Assembly: GCF_024298965.1 (NCBI RefSeq)
Contig: NZ_CP085193.1
Coordinates: 4,092,001-4,156,000 of the forward strand
Direction: 5' to 3'
Length of the DNA: 64,000 nucleotides
Source: Streptomyces rapamycinicus NRRL 5491
GTDB lineage: Bacteria > Actinomycetota > Actinomycetes > Streptomycetales > Streptomycetaceae
How positions within the stretch are numbered: position 1 is the first letter of the stretch; every line of letters begins with the position of its first letter. The notes beneath the pieces were generated by a model, which saw only the letters and a list, made by a program, of their open reading frames with translations, was not told the DNA's origin and did not search any database. The translations under genes and the position numbers were made by a program. Below are positions 39,333 through 47,941 of the stretch, piece after piece.

Positions 39333-41194
39333 CCACGGTCGAGGAGGAGCGGGAGAGCGCGGACGACTGGGACGACGAGGACGGGGGCCGGGCGGCGGCG
39401 TCCGGCGACCGGTTCGACCGCGATGTCCTGCCCGTGCCCAAGGGCGCGTCGCTGGCCCTGCTGCGCTCGCTGCTCTCCCCGCGCCGGCGGCGGGTGTGGC
39501 TGGCGACCGTCCTGCTGCTGCTCCAGCAGGCCACCGTCCAGGCGGGTCCGCTGCTCGTGGCGTACGCCATCGACCGCGCCGTGCCCGCCTACCGCGACGG
39601 CGGCCACGGCCCGCTGATCGCCGTCGGCGCGGGCTATCTGGGCTGTGCGCTCGCCTCCGGAGCGCTGCAGTACGCGTTCATCCGCGCCTCCGCCCGGATC
39701 AGCCAGGACGTGCTGCTGGATCTGCGCGGCCGGATCTTCCGTCACGCCCAGGCGCTGAGCGTGGACTTCCATGAGCGGTACACCTCCGGCCGGCTGATCT
39801 CCCGCGCCACGACGGACGTCGAGTCGCTGCGCGAACTGCTCATCGAGGGCCTGGAGGAGCTGCTCGGGGTCGCCCTGTCGGTGGTCTACATCTCCATCAC
39901 GCTGCTGTATCTGGACTGGGGTCTCGGCGCGGCGGCGGTGCTCTCCTTCTGGCCGCTGTATCTGCTGATCCGCTCCTTCCGGCGCCGCTCCATGCGGGTG
40001 TACCGCAAGCGGTCGACGGCCATCGCCGCCGTCATCGTGACGTTCACCGAGACCATGAACGGCATCCGCCCCGTGCAGGCGTTCCGCCGCGAGCGCGCCA
40101 ACGACGCGCGCTTCGGCGAGCAGAACCACCGCCATGAGCGCGCCAACGGGGACGCCATCCTGGAGATGGCCCGCTATGTGGTCAGCTCCCGGCTGGTCGC
40201 CAACGCGGCGGTGGCCGCCATCGTGCTCTGGGGCGCCTACCGGGTGGCCTCCGGATCGCTCGCGCTCGGGGTGCTCGCCGCGGCCGCGCTGTATCTGCGC
40301 AGGCTGTACGACCCGATCGACCGGCTCGGGATGTTCCTCAACTCCTACCAGTCGGCGGCCGCCTCACTGGAGAAGATCGCGGGCCTGCTGGCCCAGCGCC
40401 CCTCCGTGCCCGAGCCCGCCGACCCCAAGCCGCTGCCGCCGCGCCCGACGAAGGCCCCCGGCCGGGAGGTGGTCTTCGACGGGGTGCGCTTCGCCTATCG
40501 CACCGGCGGCGAGGTGCTGCCCCGCTTCGACCTCACGCTGCCCGCCGGGCAGACGGTCGCGGTGGTCGGGGCCACCGGCGCGGGCAAGTCCACCCTGGCC
40601 AAGCTGCTGGCCCGCTTCTACGACCCCAGCGAGGGCCGGGTGCTGCTCGACGGGGTGGATCTGCGCGATCTGGCCATGCCCGAACTGCGGCGCGGTGTGG
40701 TCATGGTGACGCAGGAGGCGTTCCTGTTCTCCGGCACGGTCGCCGACAACATCACCATCGGCCGCCCCGACGCCACCCGCGCCGAGATCGAGCAGGCGGC
40801 CAAGGCGATCGGCGCGCATGACTTCATCGCCGCGCTGCCCGACGGCTACGACACGGACGTGCGCAAGCGCGGCGGGCGGATCTCCGCCGGTCAGCGCCAA
40901 CTGGTGGCGTTCGCCCGCGCGTTGCTCGCCGATCCGTCCGTCCTCATCCTCGACGAGGCCACCTCCTCCCTCGACATCCCGGGCGAGCAGGCGGTGCAGC
41001 GCGCCATGGACACGGTGCTGCGCGGCCGTACGGCGGTCGTCATCGCCCACCGGCTGTCGACCGTCGAGACGGCCGACCGGGTGCTGGTCATGGCCGACGG
41101 CCGGATCGTCGAGGACGGCCCGCCGGACCGGCTGATCGCGGGCGAGGGCCGGTTCGCGGCGCTGCACCAGGCGTGGCGGGACAGCCTGGTGTGA
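39329..41194 (+). CDS. ABC exporter half-transporter, consensus-site subunit
   Basis: 621 residues. An acidic leader (about 30 residues) precedes six helices and the coupling sequence [20 protein letters not shown]. The ATPase has Walker [21 protein letters not shown], signature [19 protein letters not shown] and Walker [11 protein letters not shown] with the catalytic Glu intact. Together with the upstream subunit it forms an asymmetric heterodimer with one working and one degenerate ATP site. Followed by two small direct repeats and a convergent racemase gene. Confidence 0.94.
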   Translation: MTTVEEERESADDWDDEDGGRAAASGDRFDRDVLPVPKGASLALLRSLLSPRRRRVWLATVLLLLQQATVQAGPLLVAYAIDRAVPAYRDGGHGPLIAVGAGYLGCALASGALQYAFIRASARISQDVLLDLRGRIFRHAQALSVDFHERYTSGRLISRATTDVESLRELLIEGLEELLGVALSVVYISITLLYLDWGLGAAAVLSFWPLYLLIRSFRRRSMRVYRKRSTAIAAVIVTFTETMNGIRPVQAFRRERANDARFGEQNHRHERANGDAILEMARYVVSSRLVANAAVAAIVLWGAYRVASGSLALGVLAAAALYLRRLYDPIDRLGMFLNSYQSAAASLEKIAGLLAQRPSVPEPADPKPLPPRPTKAPGREVVFDGVRFAYRTGGEVLPRFDLTLPAGQTVAVVGATGAGKSTLAKLLARFYDPSEGRVLLDGVDLRDLAMPELRRGVVMVTQEAFLFSGTVADNITIGRPDATRAEIEQAAKAIGAHDFIAALPDGYDTDVRKRGGRISAGQRQLVAFARALLADPSVLILDEATSSLDIPGEQAVQRAMDTVLRGRTAVVIAHRLSTVETADRVLVMADGRIVEDGPPDRLIAGEGRFAALHQAWRDSLV

Positions 41195-41295
41195 GGCGGG
41201 CGCCGGATTTGATGCGAGGCGGGCGCCGGGTGCGGCCCGGGGAGTCGCGGCCTGGTAATCCGTGACCCGGTAATCGCGGTAATCCGTGACCCGGT
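41193..41295. repeat. Two sets of direct repeats after the exporter stop
   Basis: GAGGCGGGCGCCGG occurs at 41193-41206, overlapping the TGA, and at 41216-41229, 23 bp apart. GGTAATCCGTGACCCGGT occurs at 41254-41271 and 41278-41295, 24 bp apart. Both are perfect. They occupy the spacer between convergent genes. Confidence 0.85.
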
Positions 41296-41312
41296 GATCC
41301 GTCGACGGCCGT

Positions 41313-41981
41313 TCAGGTCCCGTACGCGTACGAGGCCAGCAGCCCGGCGGCGAGCACCGGGTCCACGACCGGGACGCCCAGCCGCCGCTCCAGCAGGGGC
41401 CGGATGCCGATGGTGTTCAGGCCCGTACAGGCGAGGAGCAGCGTGTCCGCGCCCGACGCGACGAGCCCGGCCGCGGCCTCCAGCACCGCCTCGGGCCCCT
41501 CCGGGGCGAGCAGGTCGGTGGTGCGGTGGACGCCGTGGGGGCGGGCGGAGGCGGTGAAGCGGTCGCCGAGCAGGGCGCGTACGGCGGGCGGTGCCTCGTC
41601 CCGGATGCCCAGCACCCCGACCCGGCGGCCGAGGCCGAGGGCCACGGCGGCGGCCGCCGACCCCGCGCCGATGACGGGGACGCCGACGGCCCGGCGCGTC
41701 TCCTGGAGCGCCGGATCGGCGGCACAACTGATGATCAGCGCCTGCGCCCCGGCATCGGCCAGCTCCCGGGCGAGGGCGACGATCTTGGGTTCGGCGCGGG
41801 CCTCGGACTCGTCGTCGTGGATGCCGTACGGCTGGCCGGGGATGCACCGCGAGACGGTCGGCAGACCGTAGCGCTCCTCGATGGCCGTGCCATGGGTGGC
41901 GACGGCGGTGGGGTCCCCGCTGGTGAGGACCCGGATCACCCCGATGGGCCGGGCCGGGGCTTCGGACGGGGGCACGGACAT
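41313..41981 (-). CDS. Asp/Glu/hydantoin racemase-family protein
   Basis: 222 residues from ATG 41981 behind GGAGG. The two catalytic Cys of PLP-independent racemases are present: ALIISCAADPALQ (about residue 85) and LLLACTGLNTIG (about residue 183). The N-terminal IGVIRVLTSGDP and the glycine-rich GVPVIGAGSAAAAVALGLG fit the family. It may invert Asp, Glu or a hydantoin; the sequence does not say which. Last gene of the minus-strand set DUF1177-OPT-AroM-racemase that diverges from an IclR regulator. Confidence 0.88.
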   Translation of the reverse strand: MSVPPSEAPARPIGVIRVLTSGDPTAVATHGTAIEERYGLPTVSRCIPGQPYGIHDDESEARAEPKIVALARELADAGAQALIISCAADPALQETRRAVGVPVIGAGSAAAAVALGLGRRVGVLGIRDEAPPAVRALLGDRFTASARPHGVHRTTDLLAPEGPEAVLEAAAGLVASGADTLLLACTGLNTIGIRPLLERRLGVPVVDPVLAAGLLASYAYGT

Positions 41982-42100
41982 GGTGGACCTCCGGTGGGTG
42001 AGGCACATGGGGGCGAATGAATGGCCGGGCGGGGGCGGAGGCGCCGCGCACCGGTCACGCCGAGGGCGCGAGGGGGAACGCGGCAGGCGCCGCGCGCCCG

Positions 42101-42934
42101 TCACGCCGAGGCCGCCACCACCTCCGCCGCCATCCGGACGGCGATGGCTCGGGCCAGCAGGACGGGGCGGTCGGCGGCCCGCAGGGCGGCGGTGCGCATC
42201 CGCTCGGTGTAGCCGATGCAGTCCAGGACGAGCCAGGAGCTGCCGCGCGCTGCCAGGCCGCGCGCGGCGGCGGCCACGTCGTCCAGGACGCGTTCGGCGG
42301 GGCCGTACGGATCGGCGACCGCGGCGTCCACCCGACCGGGCAGCAGCTCCGCCCAGCGCCGGGAGACGTCCTCCGCCTGGTCCGGGTGCGGGCAGACGAT
42401 GCCCACGGGGTCGGTGCCCACGGCCGCCGCCACGGCCTGCTGCACCAGCGGTTCGGCGAACAGCAGCGGCCGCCGGGCCCGTACCGCCGGGAAGCGGCCG
42501 GTGCACAGCAGCAGCGTCGCGGCGGCGCCGTCCCGCTCCGCGCGGGCGACCGCGTCCGTGATGCGCGGGACGATCGCGCCATGCCCGAGCAGCACCGAAC
42601 GGCCGTCGCGCAGCCGGGAGACCAGGGGTGCCTCGCCGTGCTCGGGGGCGAGCAGCCGTCGGGTCGCGGCCTCGGCGTCGCCGTCGAACCGGTCGGCGTC
42701 GAGCGCGCCGTGTTCGACCAGGCGCACCCCGGGCAGCAGCGGTTCGGCGTCCGGGCGGAGGTCGGCGCGCGGGGCCTGGCCGATGGTGACGAGGCCGAGG
42801 GCCGGGCCGCCGCCCGACGGGCCTTCGCGGTCCACGGTCTCCGTGGTGTCCAGAGCCTCGGTGGTGTCCACGGTCTCCGTGGTGTCCACGGTCTCCGTGG
42901 TGTCCACGGTCTCGGTGGTGTCCACAGCGTGCAT
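42101..42934 (-). CDS. AroM-family protein with an N-terminal VDTTET repeat
   Basis: 277 residues from ATG 42934 (GGAAGG upstream). Residues 4-33 are five VDTTET-type hexapeptides encoded by 18-bp repeats, an add-on absent from usual AroM proteins. The AroM core begins GPALGLVTIGQAPRADLRPD and contains SVLLGHGAIVPRITDAVARA, LLLCTGRFP and LVLDCIGYTERMR. AroM is related to Asp/Glu racemases and has no proven function (in E. coli it sits beside aroL). Here it sits between an oligopeptide transporter and a racemase, suggesting an amino-acid isomerisation role. Confidence 0.85.
   Translation of the reverse strand: MHAVDTTETVDTTETVDTTETVDTTEALDTTETVDREGPSGGGPALGLVTIGQAPRADLRPDAEPLLPGVRLVEHGALDADRFDGDAEAATRRLLAPEHGEAPLVSRLRDGRSVLLGHGAIVPRITDAVARAERDGAAATLLLCTGRFPAVRARRPLLFAEPLVQQAVAAAVGTDPVGIVCPHPDQAEDVSRRWAELLPGRVDAAVADPYGPAERVLDDVAAAARGLAARGSSWLVLDCIGYTERMRTAALRAADRPVLLARAIAVRMAAEVVAASA
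42836..42925 (-). repeat. Five 18-bp repeats at the start of the AroM-like gene
   Basis: Five units of 18 bp encode VDTTET (one is VDTTEA followed by LDTTET). They come directly after the first three codons. Because the unit is a multiple of three, copy changes would only lengthen or shorten a Thr/Glu/Asp-rich N-terminus. Confidence 0.92.
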
Positions 42935-42978
42935 GTCCTTCCTCACAGGGCCGTTGGGGCCGCCTGCCACGGGCTGGT

Positions 42979-44673
42979 TCACAGCGCCTTGGTGAGCTGG
43001 CCGACGTCGTTGAGGGAGCTTCCGGCGACGAGTCCCGCGCCGACCAGCGACAGATCGTTCTCGGCCTGCTCGTCGGACTCCTTGCGCGCCCTCGCGTCGG
43101 CGATCCCGCGCCGCCGCCACATGGTGTAGAGCTGACGGATCACCAGGGCACCGAGGACCATCCATCCGGCCTGGGGCGTGGCCACCAGAAGGCCGGTGGC
43201 CAGCAGGACGCCCATCTGCCGGGAGGGTCCGCCGATCAGCTGGACCAGCGCGCCGGGGATCGCCCACAGCAGCATGGTGGTCATGGTGCCGGGCTCGAGG
43301 CCGGTCTTGATGGTGGTGACGTAGACCTCGGCGACCGGCGGCACCTTGCCCTCGGAGAAGAAGGCCTTCCAGGCGACGGCGACGACGACCAGCGCCACAC
43401 CGAAGCCGACGAGCTGGGCGAGGTACTGCTGGCGCCGCCCCTCGATCTCGAAGGGCCGCCAGGGCGCGGCGTCCCGGCGCAGCAGCCAGCCCGCCTTGAA
43501 GTCGTAGCCGAGGTCGGCGAAGGCGGGGCCGGTGGAGGCCGTGTAGCCGACCAGCAGGGCGAGCGGGACGGTCGGGATGTGCAGCACCAGACCGATGATC
43601 AGGAAGATCAGGGTGACGGCGAAGGCCGGGAACCAGCCGGAGTGCATCGCCGCCAGCCCCACGATCAGCTGGTGGACGATGGCGGCGACACCGGCCAGCA
43701 GCACCCAGCCGACCAGGGCGGGCACGGAGAGCCCGCCGACCACGCCGCCCGCGATCGCGACCACGACCGCGCCGCAGACGAAGAGGCCCATGCCCTCCAG
43801 CAGTCCCCGCCGCAGCTGGGGGGCCTGGACCGTACGGCCACCGTCGGCGTCCGGGCCACCGTCGGCATCCGGGCCGCCCTCGGCGCTCTCCGCCCGATCG
43901 GCCCCGTCGCCCCCGCCCTTCCGCGTCCGCATCAGCAGCAGCGCCTGGGTCAGGGCGACCAGCCCCGCGCCGATCATCAGCCCGTGCGGCACATGGTTCC
44001 CGCCCAGGTCGAAGCCGAAGTCGGGGGCGTACTGCCCCACGGTCAGCCCGATGCCGAACATGGCGAGCGCCCAGATGTTGCCCAGGAAGCCCACACCCGC
44101 GGCGCTGGTCGGCAGCTTGAACAGCGCGCCGACGAAGCCGACCACGGCGCCCACGCCCAGGATCGCGGCCTTGCGCCCGCCGGTGTCCCCGGCCTTGATC
44201 GTCTCGGCCGCCGCGATACCGGCGGGCCAGGAGCCGGTGGCGGGCAGCAGCTTGGAGTCGAACACCCGGTACAGCACCCAGCTGTCGACCGCCAGGCCGA
44301 TGACGGCCCCGCCGAGCATGGGCCACACCAGGTCGTTACGCCCGAGGGCGAACGGCACCGCGATGGGGGTGAGCAGGGAGTTCGCCGCGGCGAAGGTGGA
44401 GCCGGAGATCGCCGACTGCACCAGGTTCTGCCGGTGCTTCGAGCGCATCCGGGTCAGCACGCCCACCGGGACGCGGCCGATGAGCATCGCCACCAGGGCG
44501 CCGATCACCGCCGTATTGGGCGACACCCCGAGCGTGGTGATCAGCACGATGCCGATCAGGGCGCCGAGGACCGACAGCACGATGGTCAGGACGAGGGTGA
44601 CCGGTTCGAAGGCTCTGGGGTGCGACCGCGGTGGGGCGTCCGCGGCCGCGGTGACCTGGGGGTTCGGGTTCAT
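42979..44673 (-). CDS. OPT-family oligopeptide transporter
   Basis: 564 residues from ATG 44673 (GGAG upstream), about 14 membrane segments. Typical OPT features are SAISGSTFAAANSLLTPIAVPFALGR, read across residues 87-112, then SKLLPATGSWPAGIAAAETI, LPTSAAGVGFLGNIWALAMF and YTASTGPAFADLGYDFKAG. OPT proteins import peptides or metal-chelate conjugates using the proton gradient. An Asp/Gly-rich cytoplasmic loop near residues 255-280 carries a short DADGGP repeat. It sits 34 bp after DUF1177 and 44 bp before AroM, so one operon. The neighbouring PepE-type peptidase suggests a peptide substrate. Confidence 0.9.
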   Translation of the reverse strand: MNPNPQVTAAADAPPRSHPRAFEPVTLVLTIVLSVLGALIGIVLITTLGVSPNTAVIGALVAMLIGRVPVGVLTRMRSKHRQNLVQSAISGSTFAAANSLLTPIAVPFALGRNDLVWPMLGGAVIGLAVDSWVLYRVFDSKLLPATGSWPAGIAAAETIKAGDTGGRKAAILGVGAVVGFVGALFKLPTSAAGVGFLGNIWALAMFGIGLTVGQYAPDFGFDLGGNHVPHGLMIGAGLVALTQALLLMRTRKGGGDGADRAESAEGGPDADGGPDADGGRTVQAPQLRRGLLEGMGLFVCGAVVVAIAGGVVGGLSVPALVGWVLLAGVAAIVHQLIVGLAAMHSGWFPAFAVTLIFLIIGLVLHIPTVPLALLVGYTASTGPAFADLGYDFKAGWLLRRDAAPWRPFEIEGRRQQYLAQLVGFGVALVVVAVAWKAFFSEGKVPPVAEVYVTTIKTGLEPGTMTTMLLWAIPGALVQLIGGPSRQMGVLLATGLLVATPQAGWMVLGALVIRQLYTMWRRRGIADARARKESDEQAENDLSLVGAGLVAGSSLNDVGQLTKAL

Positions 44674-44707
44674 GGGGACTCCTGCGGGGTCCGTGGGGAC
44701 GGGTCGG

Positions 44708-45670
44708 TCACCCCGCTGGGGTGAGGGCCTGGAGGTGGGTCATGGGTCCGTACAGCTCGACCAGGCGCGCGAACTCCTCGGCGTCCAGGAAGCGGGCGAC
44801 GCCGCGTCCGAACTCCTTGGCGGTCTCGACGGCGAACCGGGCCGCGACGGCGATGTCGGTCTCATGGCTGGCGCCGGTGGCGCATCCGGCCACCGCCGTG
44901 CCCGCCGTGATCGCGAGGCCGACGACGGGGGCGGTGGTGGCCACGGCGGGCTGGAGGATGGAGTTGAGGTGGTGCACTCCGTTGCCGTACGGGGTGATGT
45001 CCTGGGTGGTGATCGGCAGGATCCGCGCCGACTCGCCGGTCACGCTCTCCAGGACGGACACCAGATCCTCGCTGACCCGCAGGATCCAGCCCTGGCAGAC
45101 CGTGGGCGACAGGGCGACGCCGCGGTGGTTGAGCAGCCGGTTGCCCTTGGTGGTGTCGATGGAGACGACCGCGTCCATCGCGGTCGAGATCTCCTCGCGG
45201 TTGCACACCAGCGTGTCCACCGGGGAGTCCATGAAGGGTACGGGGTCGTGCGGCTGGGTGGGGGCCCATCCGGAGACGTGGGTGGAGAGCGTGACATCGC
45301 CGTCCAGGACATCGCCCCGGGCGTGCATGTCCAGCAGCTTGGCCGCGGCGGACAGCGCCGCGACCGCCCCGTCGGCGTCCGAGACCAGCCCGATCCGCTC
45401 CGGGCGGGCGCCGACTCCGCCGAGCCGGCCGAGGATGCCCAGGGTCGGGGCGGCGCCGCCGGCCAGCTTGCCGCGGCGGCCGGGGACGGTGACGGAGACG
45501 AAGTCCGTGCTGCCCTTGTCGCCCTCGACGGTGCGTACCTCGATCGCGGGCGCCGTCTGGGGGTCGGCTCCGGCCGCGGTCTGGACCGCGCGCAGATGGT
45601 CGGCGAGGAGGGCGCCGCTGGTCTGCGGACGGTCGAGGAGTTCGATGATGTCAAGGACGTGTTTGAGCAC
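44708..45670 (-). CDS. DUF1177 protein
   Basis: 320 residues from GTG 45670. Motifs include LKHVLDIIELLDRPQTSGAL, FVSVTVPGRRGKLAGGAAPT, IGLVSDADGAVAALSAAAKL, HVSGWAPTQPHDPVPFMDSP and the C-terminal ITAGTAVAGCATGASHETDI. I recognise this as the DUF1177 family, whose members sit next to OPT transporters and AroM/racemase genes. The aspartate and His-rich patches hint at a metal-dependent hydrolase, but that is a guess. First gene of the minus-strand operon, divergent from the IclR gene. Confidence 0.85.
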   Translation of the reverse strand: MLKHVLDIIELLDRPQTSGALLADHLRAVQTAAGADPQTAPAIEVRTVEGDKGSTDFVSVTVPGRRGKLAGGAAPTLGILGRLGGVGARPERIGLVSDADGAVAALSAAAKLLDMHARGDVLDGDVTLSTHVSGWAPTQPHDPVPFMDSPVDTLVCNREEISTAMDAVVSIDTTKGNRLLNHRGVALSPTVCQGWILRVSEDLVSVLESVTGESARILPITTQDITPYGNGVHHLNSILQPAVATTAPVVGLAITAGTAVAGCATGASHETDIAVAARFAVETAKEFGRGVARFLDAEEFARLVELYGPMTHLQALTPAG

Positions 45671-45801
45671 GGCTGGCCTCTCACGGCGGGTGATGCGGTG
45701 GTCGGGGTGGCGCGGTCGGTCGGGGGTGATGCGGTCGGTGACGTCGATGGCCCGACCGGACACGAGCGGGGAAGCGGTGCGCGGGGCGGGCACTGCCTCC
45801 G

Positions 45802-45899
45802 GGCACCGGCCTGGCCAGGGATCCTCCCGGCACCGGCCTGGCCAGGGTCCGCCCGGTGTCGCGCAGTGCGCAATGTTTTCTCTATATCCGAGAATGTTT
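45802..45899. promoter_or_regulatory. Repeat-rich divergent promoter of the IclR/DUF1177 operons
   Basis: Two perfect 19-bp copies of GGCACCGGCCTGGCCAGGG lie at 45802-45820 and 45829-45847 (27 bp apart). Two AATGTTT sites lie at 45872-45878 and 45893-45899 (21 bp, two helical turns apart), in a locally AT-rich stretch 12 bp before the IclR ATG. The latter are the best operator candidates for the IclR protein. Confidence 0.55.
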
Positions 45900-45910
45900 A
45901 CCCTTTCGTC

Positions 45911-46723
45911 ATGGCTGAACAGACGCCCGTAACCGGCGCCCCACCCCTCCAGACCGCGGACCGCGTGCTGAATGTGCTGCTGGCCTTCGACCGGGAGCGC
46001 CCGGAGTGGGGCGTCACCGAGATCGCCGAGGAGTTCGGGCTGGACAAGTCGGTGGCCCAGCGGCTGCTGGCCGCGCTGGCCTACCGGGGCTTCCTGGTCT
46101 CCGACAAGCGCTCACGCCGCTACCGGCTGGGCCCGGCGGTGTGGCACCTGTCCTGGGTGTGGGAGCGGGGCGGCGGCATGGCCAGCCTGGCCCGGCCCAC
46201 CCTGGAGGCACTGGCCGGGGCGGTCGGGGTGAACGCGCTGTTCGCGGTCCCGGACGGGGTGCACATGCGCTGCGTCGCGGCGGTGGACGGGGCCAGCGGC
46301 CCGCTGCGCTACTACGTGCTGGCGGGCGAGCTGTACCCGGCGCACGCCGGGGCCACCTCCCGCGCCTACTTCGGTATGCTCGCGCCCGGTGACCGGGCCG
46401 TGCTGCTGTACGGCCGCCCGATGGCGCGCTTCGGCGAGCACACCCTGACCGATCCGGTGCGACTGGAGGAGCGCTTCTCCGAGGTGCGGCGCGAGGGCTA
46501 CGCCTACTCCGAGGGCGAGTACGATCCGGACACCGCGGCGCTCGCGGCGCCGGTTCTGGTGGGCAGACGTCCGGTGGGCACCCTGACCCTGGCCGCCACC
46601 CCCGAGGTGCTGCGCCCGCGCCGGGACCAGCTGGTGGCACCGCTGCTGCAGGGCGCCGCCGATCTGGGCCGGGCGCTGACACCCGCCCGGCTGCGGCGCG
46701 CCCCGCACCGCGAGCGGCGCTGA
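45911..46723 (+). CDS. IclR-family transcriptional regulator
   Basis: 270 residues from ATG 45911; the long open frame before it is not coding. The N-terminal winged helix is TADRVLNVLLAFDRERPEWG, VTEIAEEFGLDKSVAQRLLA and YRGFLVSDKRSRRYRLG. The effector domain shows CVAAVDGASGPLRYYVLAGE, PAHAGATSRAYFGML and AAPVLVGRRPVGTLTLAA. It probably senses a metabolite of the cluster and controls the divergent DUF1177-OPT-AroM-racemase operon and perhaps the following peptidase gene. Confidence 0.94.
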   Translation: MAEQTPVTGAPPLQTADRVLNVLLAFDRERPEWGVTEIAEEFGLDKSVAQRLLAALAYRGFLVSDKRSRRYRLGPAVWHLSWVWERGGGMASLARPTLEALAGAVGVNALFAVPDGVHMRCVAAVDGASGPLRYYVLAGELYPAHAGATSRAYFGMLAPGDRAVLLYGRPMARFGEHTLTDPVRLEERFSEVRREGYAYSEGEYDPDTAALAAPVLVGRRPVGTLTLAATPEVLRPRRDQLVAPLLQGAADLGRALTPARLRRAPHRERR

Positions 46724-46830
46724 ACGGCGCGGCGTCGGCACCGAGCCGCCCGGCGTCCCGCCGCCGCCCCTGTGATCCGTCTCATGATCGTCGTGCCCCG
46801 TCTCGTGACCCGTCTCGGAAAGGCCCCCTC

Positions 46831-47562
46831 ATGCAGTTGCTGCTGCTGTCGAACTCCGCCGCGCCCGGCCGTGGCTATCTGGAACACGCACGGGAGGAGA
46901 TCGCCTCGGCGCTGGACGGCGCGCGCCGGCTCGTCTTCGTGCCGTACGCGCTGGCCGACCACGACGGCTATACCGCCCAGGTGGCCTCCGTCCTGGAGCC
47001 GCTGGGCGTGGAGGTCACCGGCGCGCACACCGCCGACGACCCGGCCGGTCTTGTGCGCGGGGCGCAGGCGGTGTTCGTCGGCGGCGGCAACAGCTTCCGG
47101 CTGCTCAAGGCGTTGCACGAGCGCGATCTGGTCCGGGCGATACGGGAGCGGGTGGCCGCGGGCGCGGTCTACATGGGCTCCAGCGCGGGCACCAACATGG
47201 CCTGCCCGACCCTGCGCACCACCAACGACATGCCCATCGTCCAGCCGCCCACCTTCGAGGCGCTTGGCCTGCTGCCGTTCCAGATCAACCCGCACTACCT
47301 CGACGCCAAGCCGGACACCGCCCACATGGGCGAAACCCGGGCCCAGCGGCTCGAACAGTTCCTCGAGGAGAACGACGTTCCCGTGGTCGGCCTGCGCGAG
47401 GGCACCTGGCTGCGCCGGAACGAGGACCGGCTGACCCTGGGCGGCATCGACGCCGGGGCGATCGTCTTCCGCCGGGGCGAGGACCCGGAGGAGCTGCGCC
47501 CCGGTGCCGATCTGAGCGCCCTGCTGCGCGAGGAGCCGCGCTTCGACTCCGCGGCGCGCTGA
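46831..47562 (+). CDS. pepE: Dipeptidase E (peptidase S51)
   Basis: 243 residues. The nucleophile elbow is YMGSSAGTNMACPTLRTTND, with Ser118 in GSSAG. The oxyanion/substrate segment is VFVGGGNSFRLLK, the catalytic His155 is in INPHYLDA, and the strand GLREGTWLRRNEDRLTLGG follows. PepE in Salmonella cleaves dipeptides with N-terminal Asp. It lies 107 bp after the IclR gene on the same strand and completes a set able to import a peptide, cut off aspartate and racemise it. GGAAAGG precedes the ATG. Confidence 0.92.
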   Translation: MQLLLLSNSAAPGRGYLEHAREEIASALDGARRLVFVPYALADHDGYTAQVASVLEPLGVEVTGAHTADDPAGLVRGAQAVFVGGGNSFRLLKALHERDLVRAIRERVAAGAVYMGSSAGTNMACPTLRTTNDMPIVQPPTFEALGLLPFQINPHYLDAKPDTAHMGETRAQRLEQFLEENDVPVVGLREGTWLRRNEDRLTLGGIDAGAIVFRRGEDPEELRPGADLSALLREEPRFDSAAR

Positions 47563-47941
47563 CGGCGCGGATCGGGTTCGCCGAGTCCGGGGGGGCTTGG
47601 CGGTTCGGGGCGGCTGGGACATGGCGGGTGATGCTGGGATACACCACCGACATCGCCCCTTACCGAAATTGACCGTAAATCACCGTCATATGAACACGGC
47701 ACACCTGTCAACGAACGCATTCCAGACAAGTTTTTGTCGCGATCCTGACAGGTCGAGTCCATTGGTGCCACTCTTCCCTCGGCCGAGGCGCAGCGCTTCC
47801 CCCAGCCCGTAGCTGCGCCCGAAGCCACAGCCACAGCCACCCCACACCTGCACCCGCTCTGCCCTGCCCTGCCCGGACGGCGACCCAGCCGCCCGGTCGT
47901 CCCGGCCGTGCCACCGCGCGGCCAGCGCAGAAGGAGTCAGC
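47563..47941. other. Leader/promoter region of the first M4 protease
   Basis: 379 bp without a gene. Around 47700-47755 is an AT-richer block with two nested inverted repeats: CCTGTCA (47704-47710) with TGACAGG (47746-47752), and GACAA (47725-47729) with TTGTC (47734-47738). The inner one runs into TTTTTGTCGCG. A TTTGTCGCG word also occurs before the third protease. It is a candidate shared operator or promoter. Confidence 0.5.

Noticed and set aside
43577..45910. Long plus-strand frame leading into the IclR gene
   Set aside because: The part before ATG 45911 is antisense to OPT and DUF1177 and has no family signature; IclR homology begins right after that ATG.
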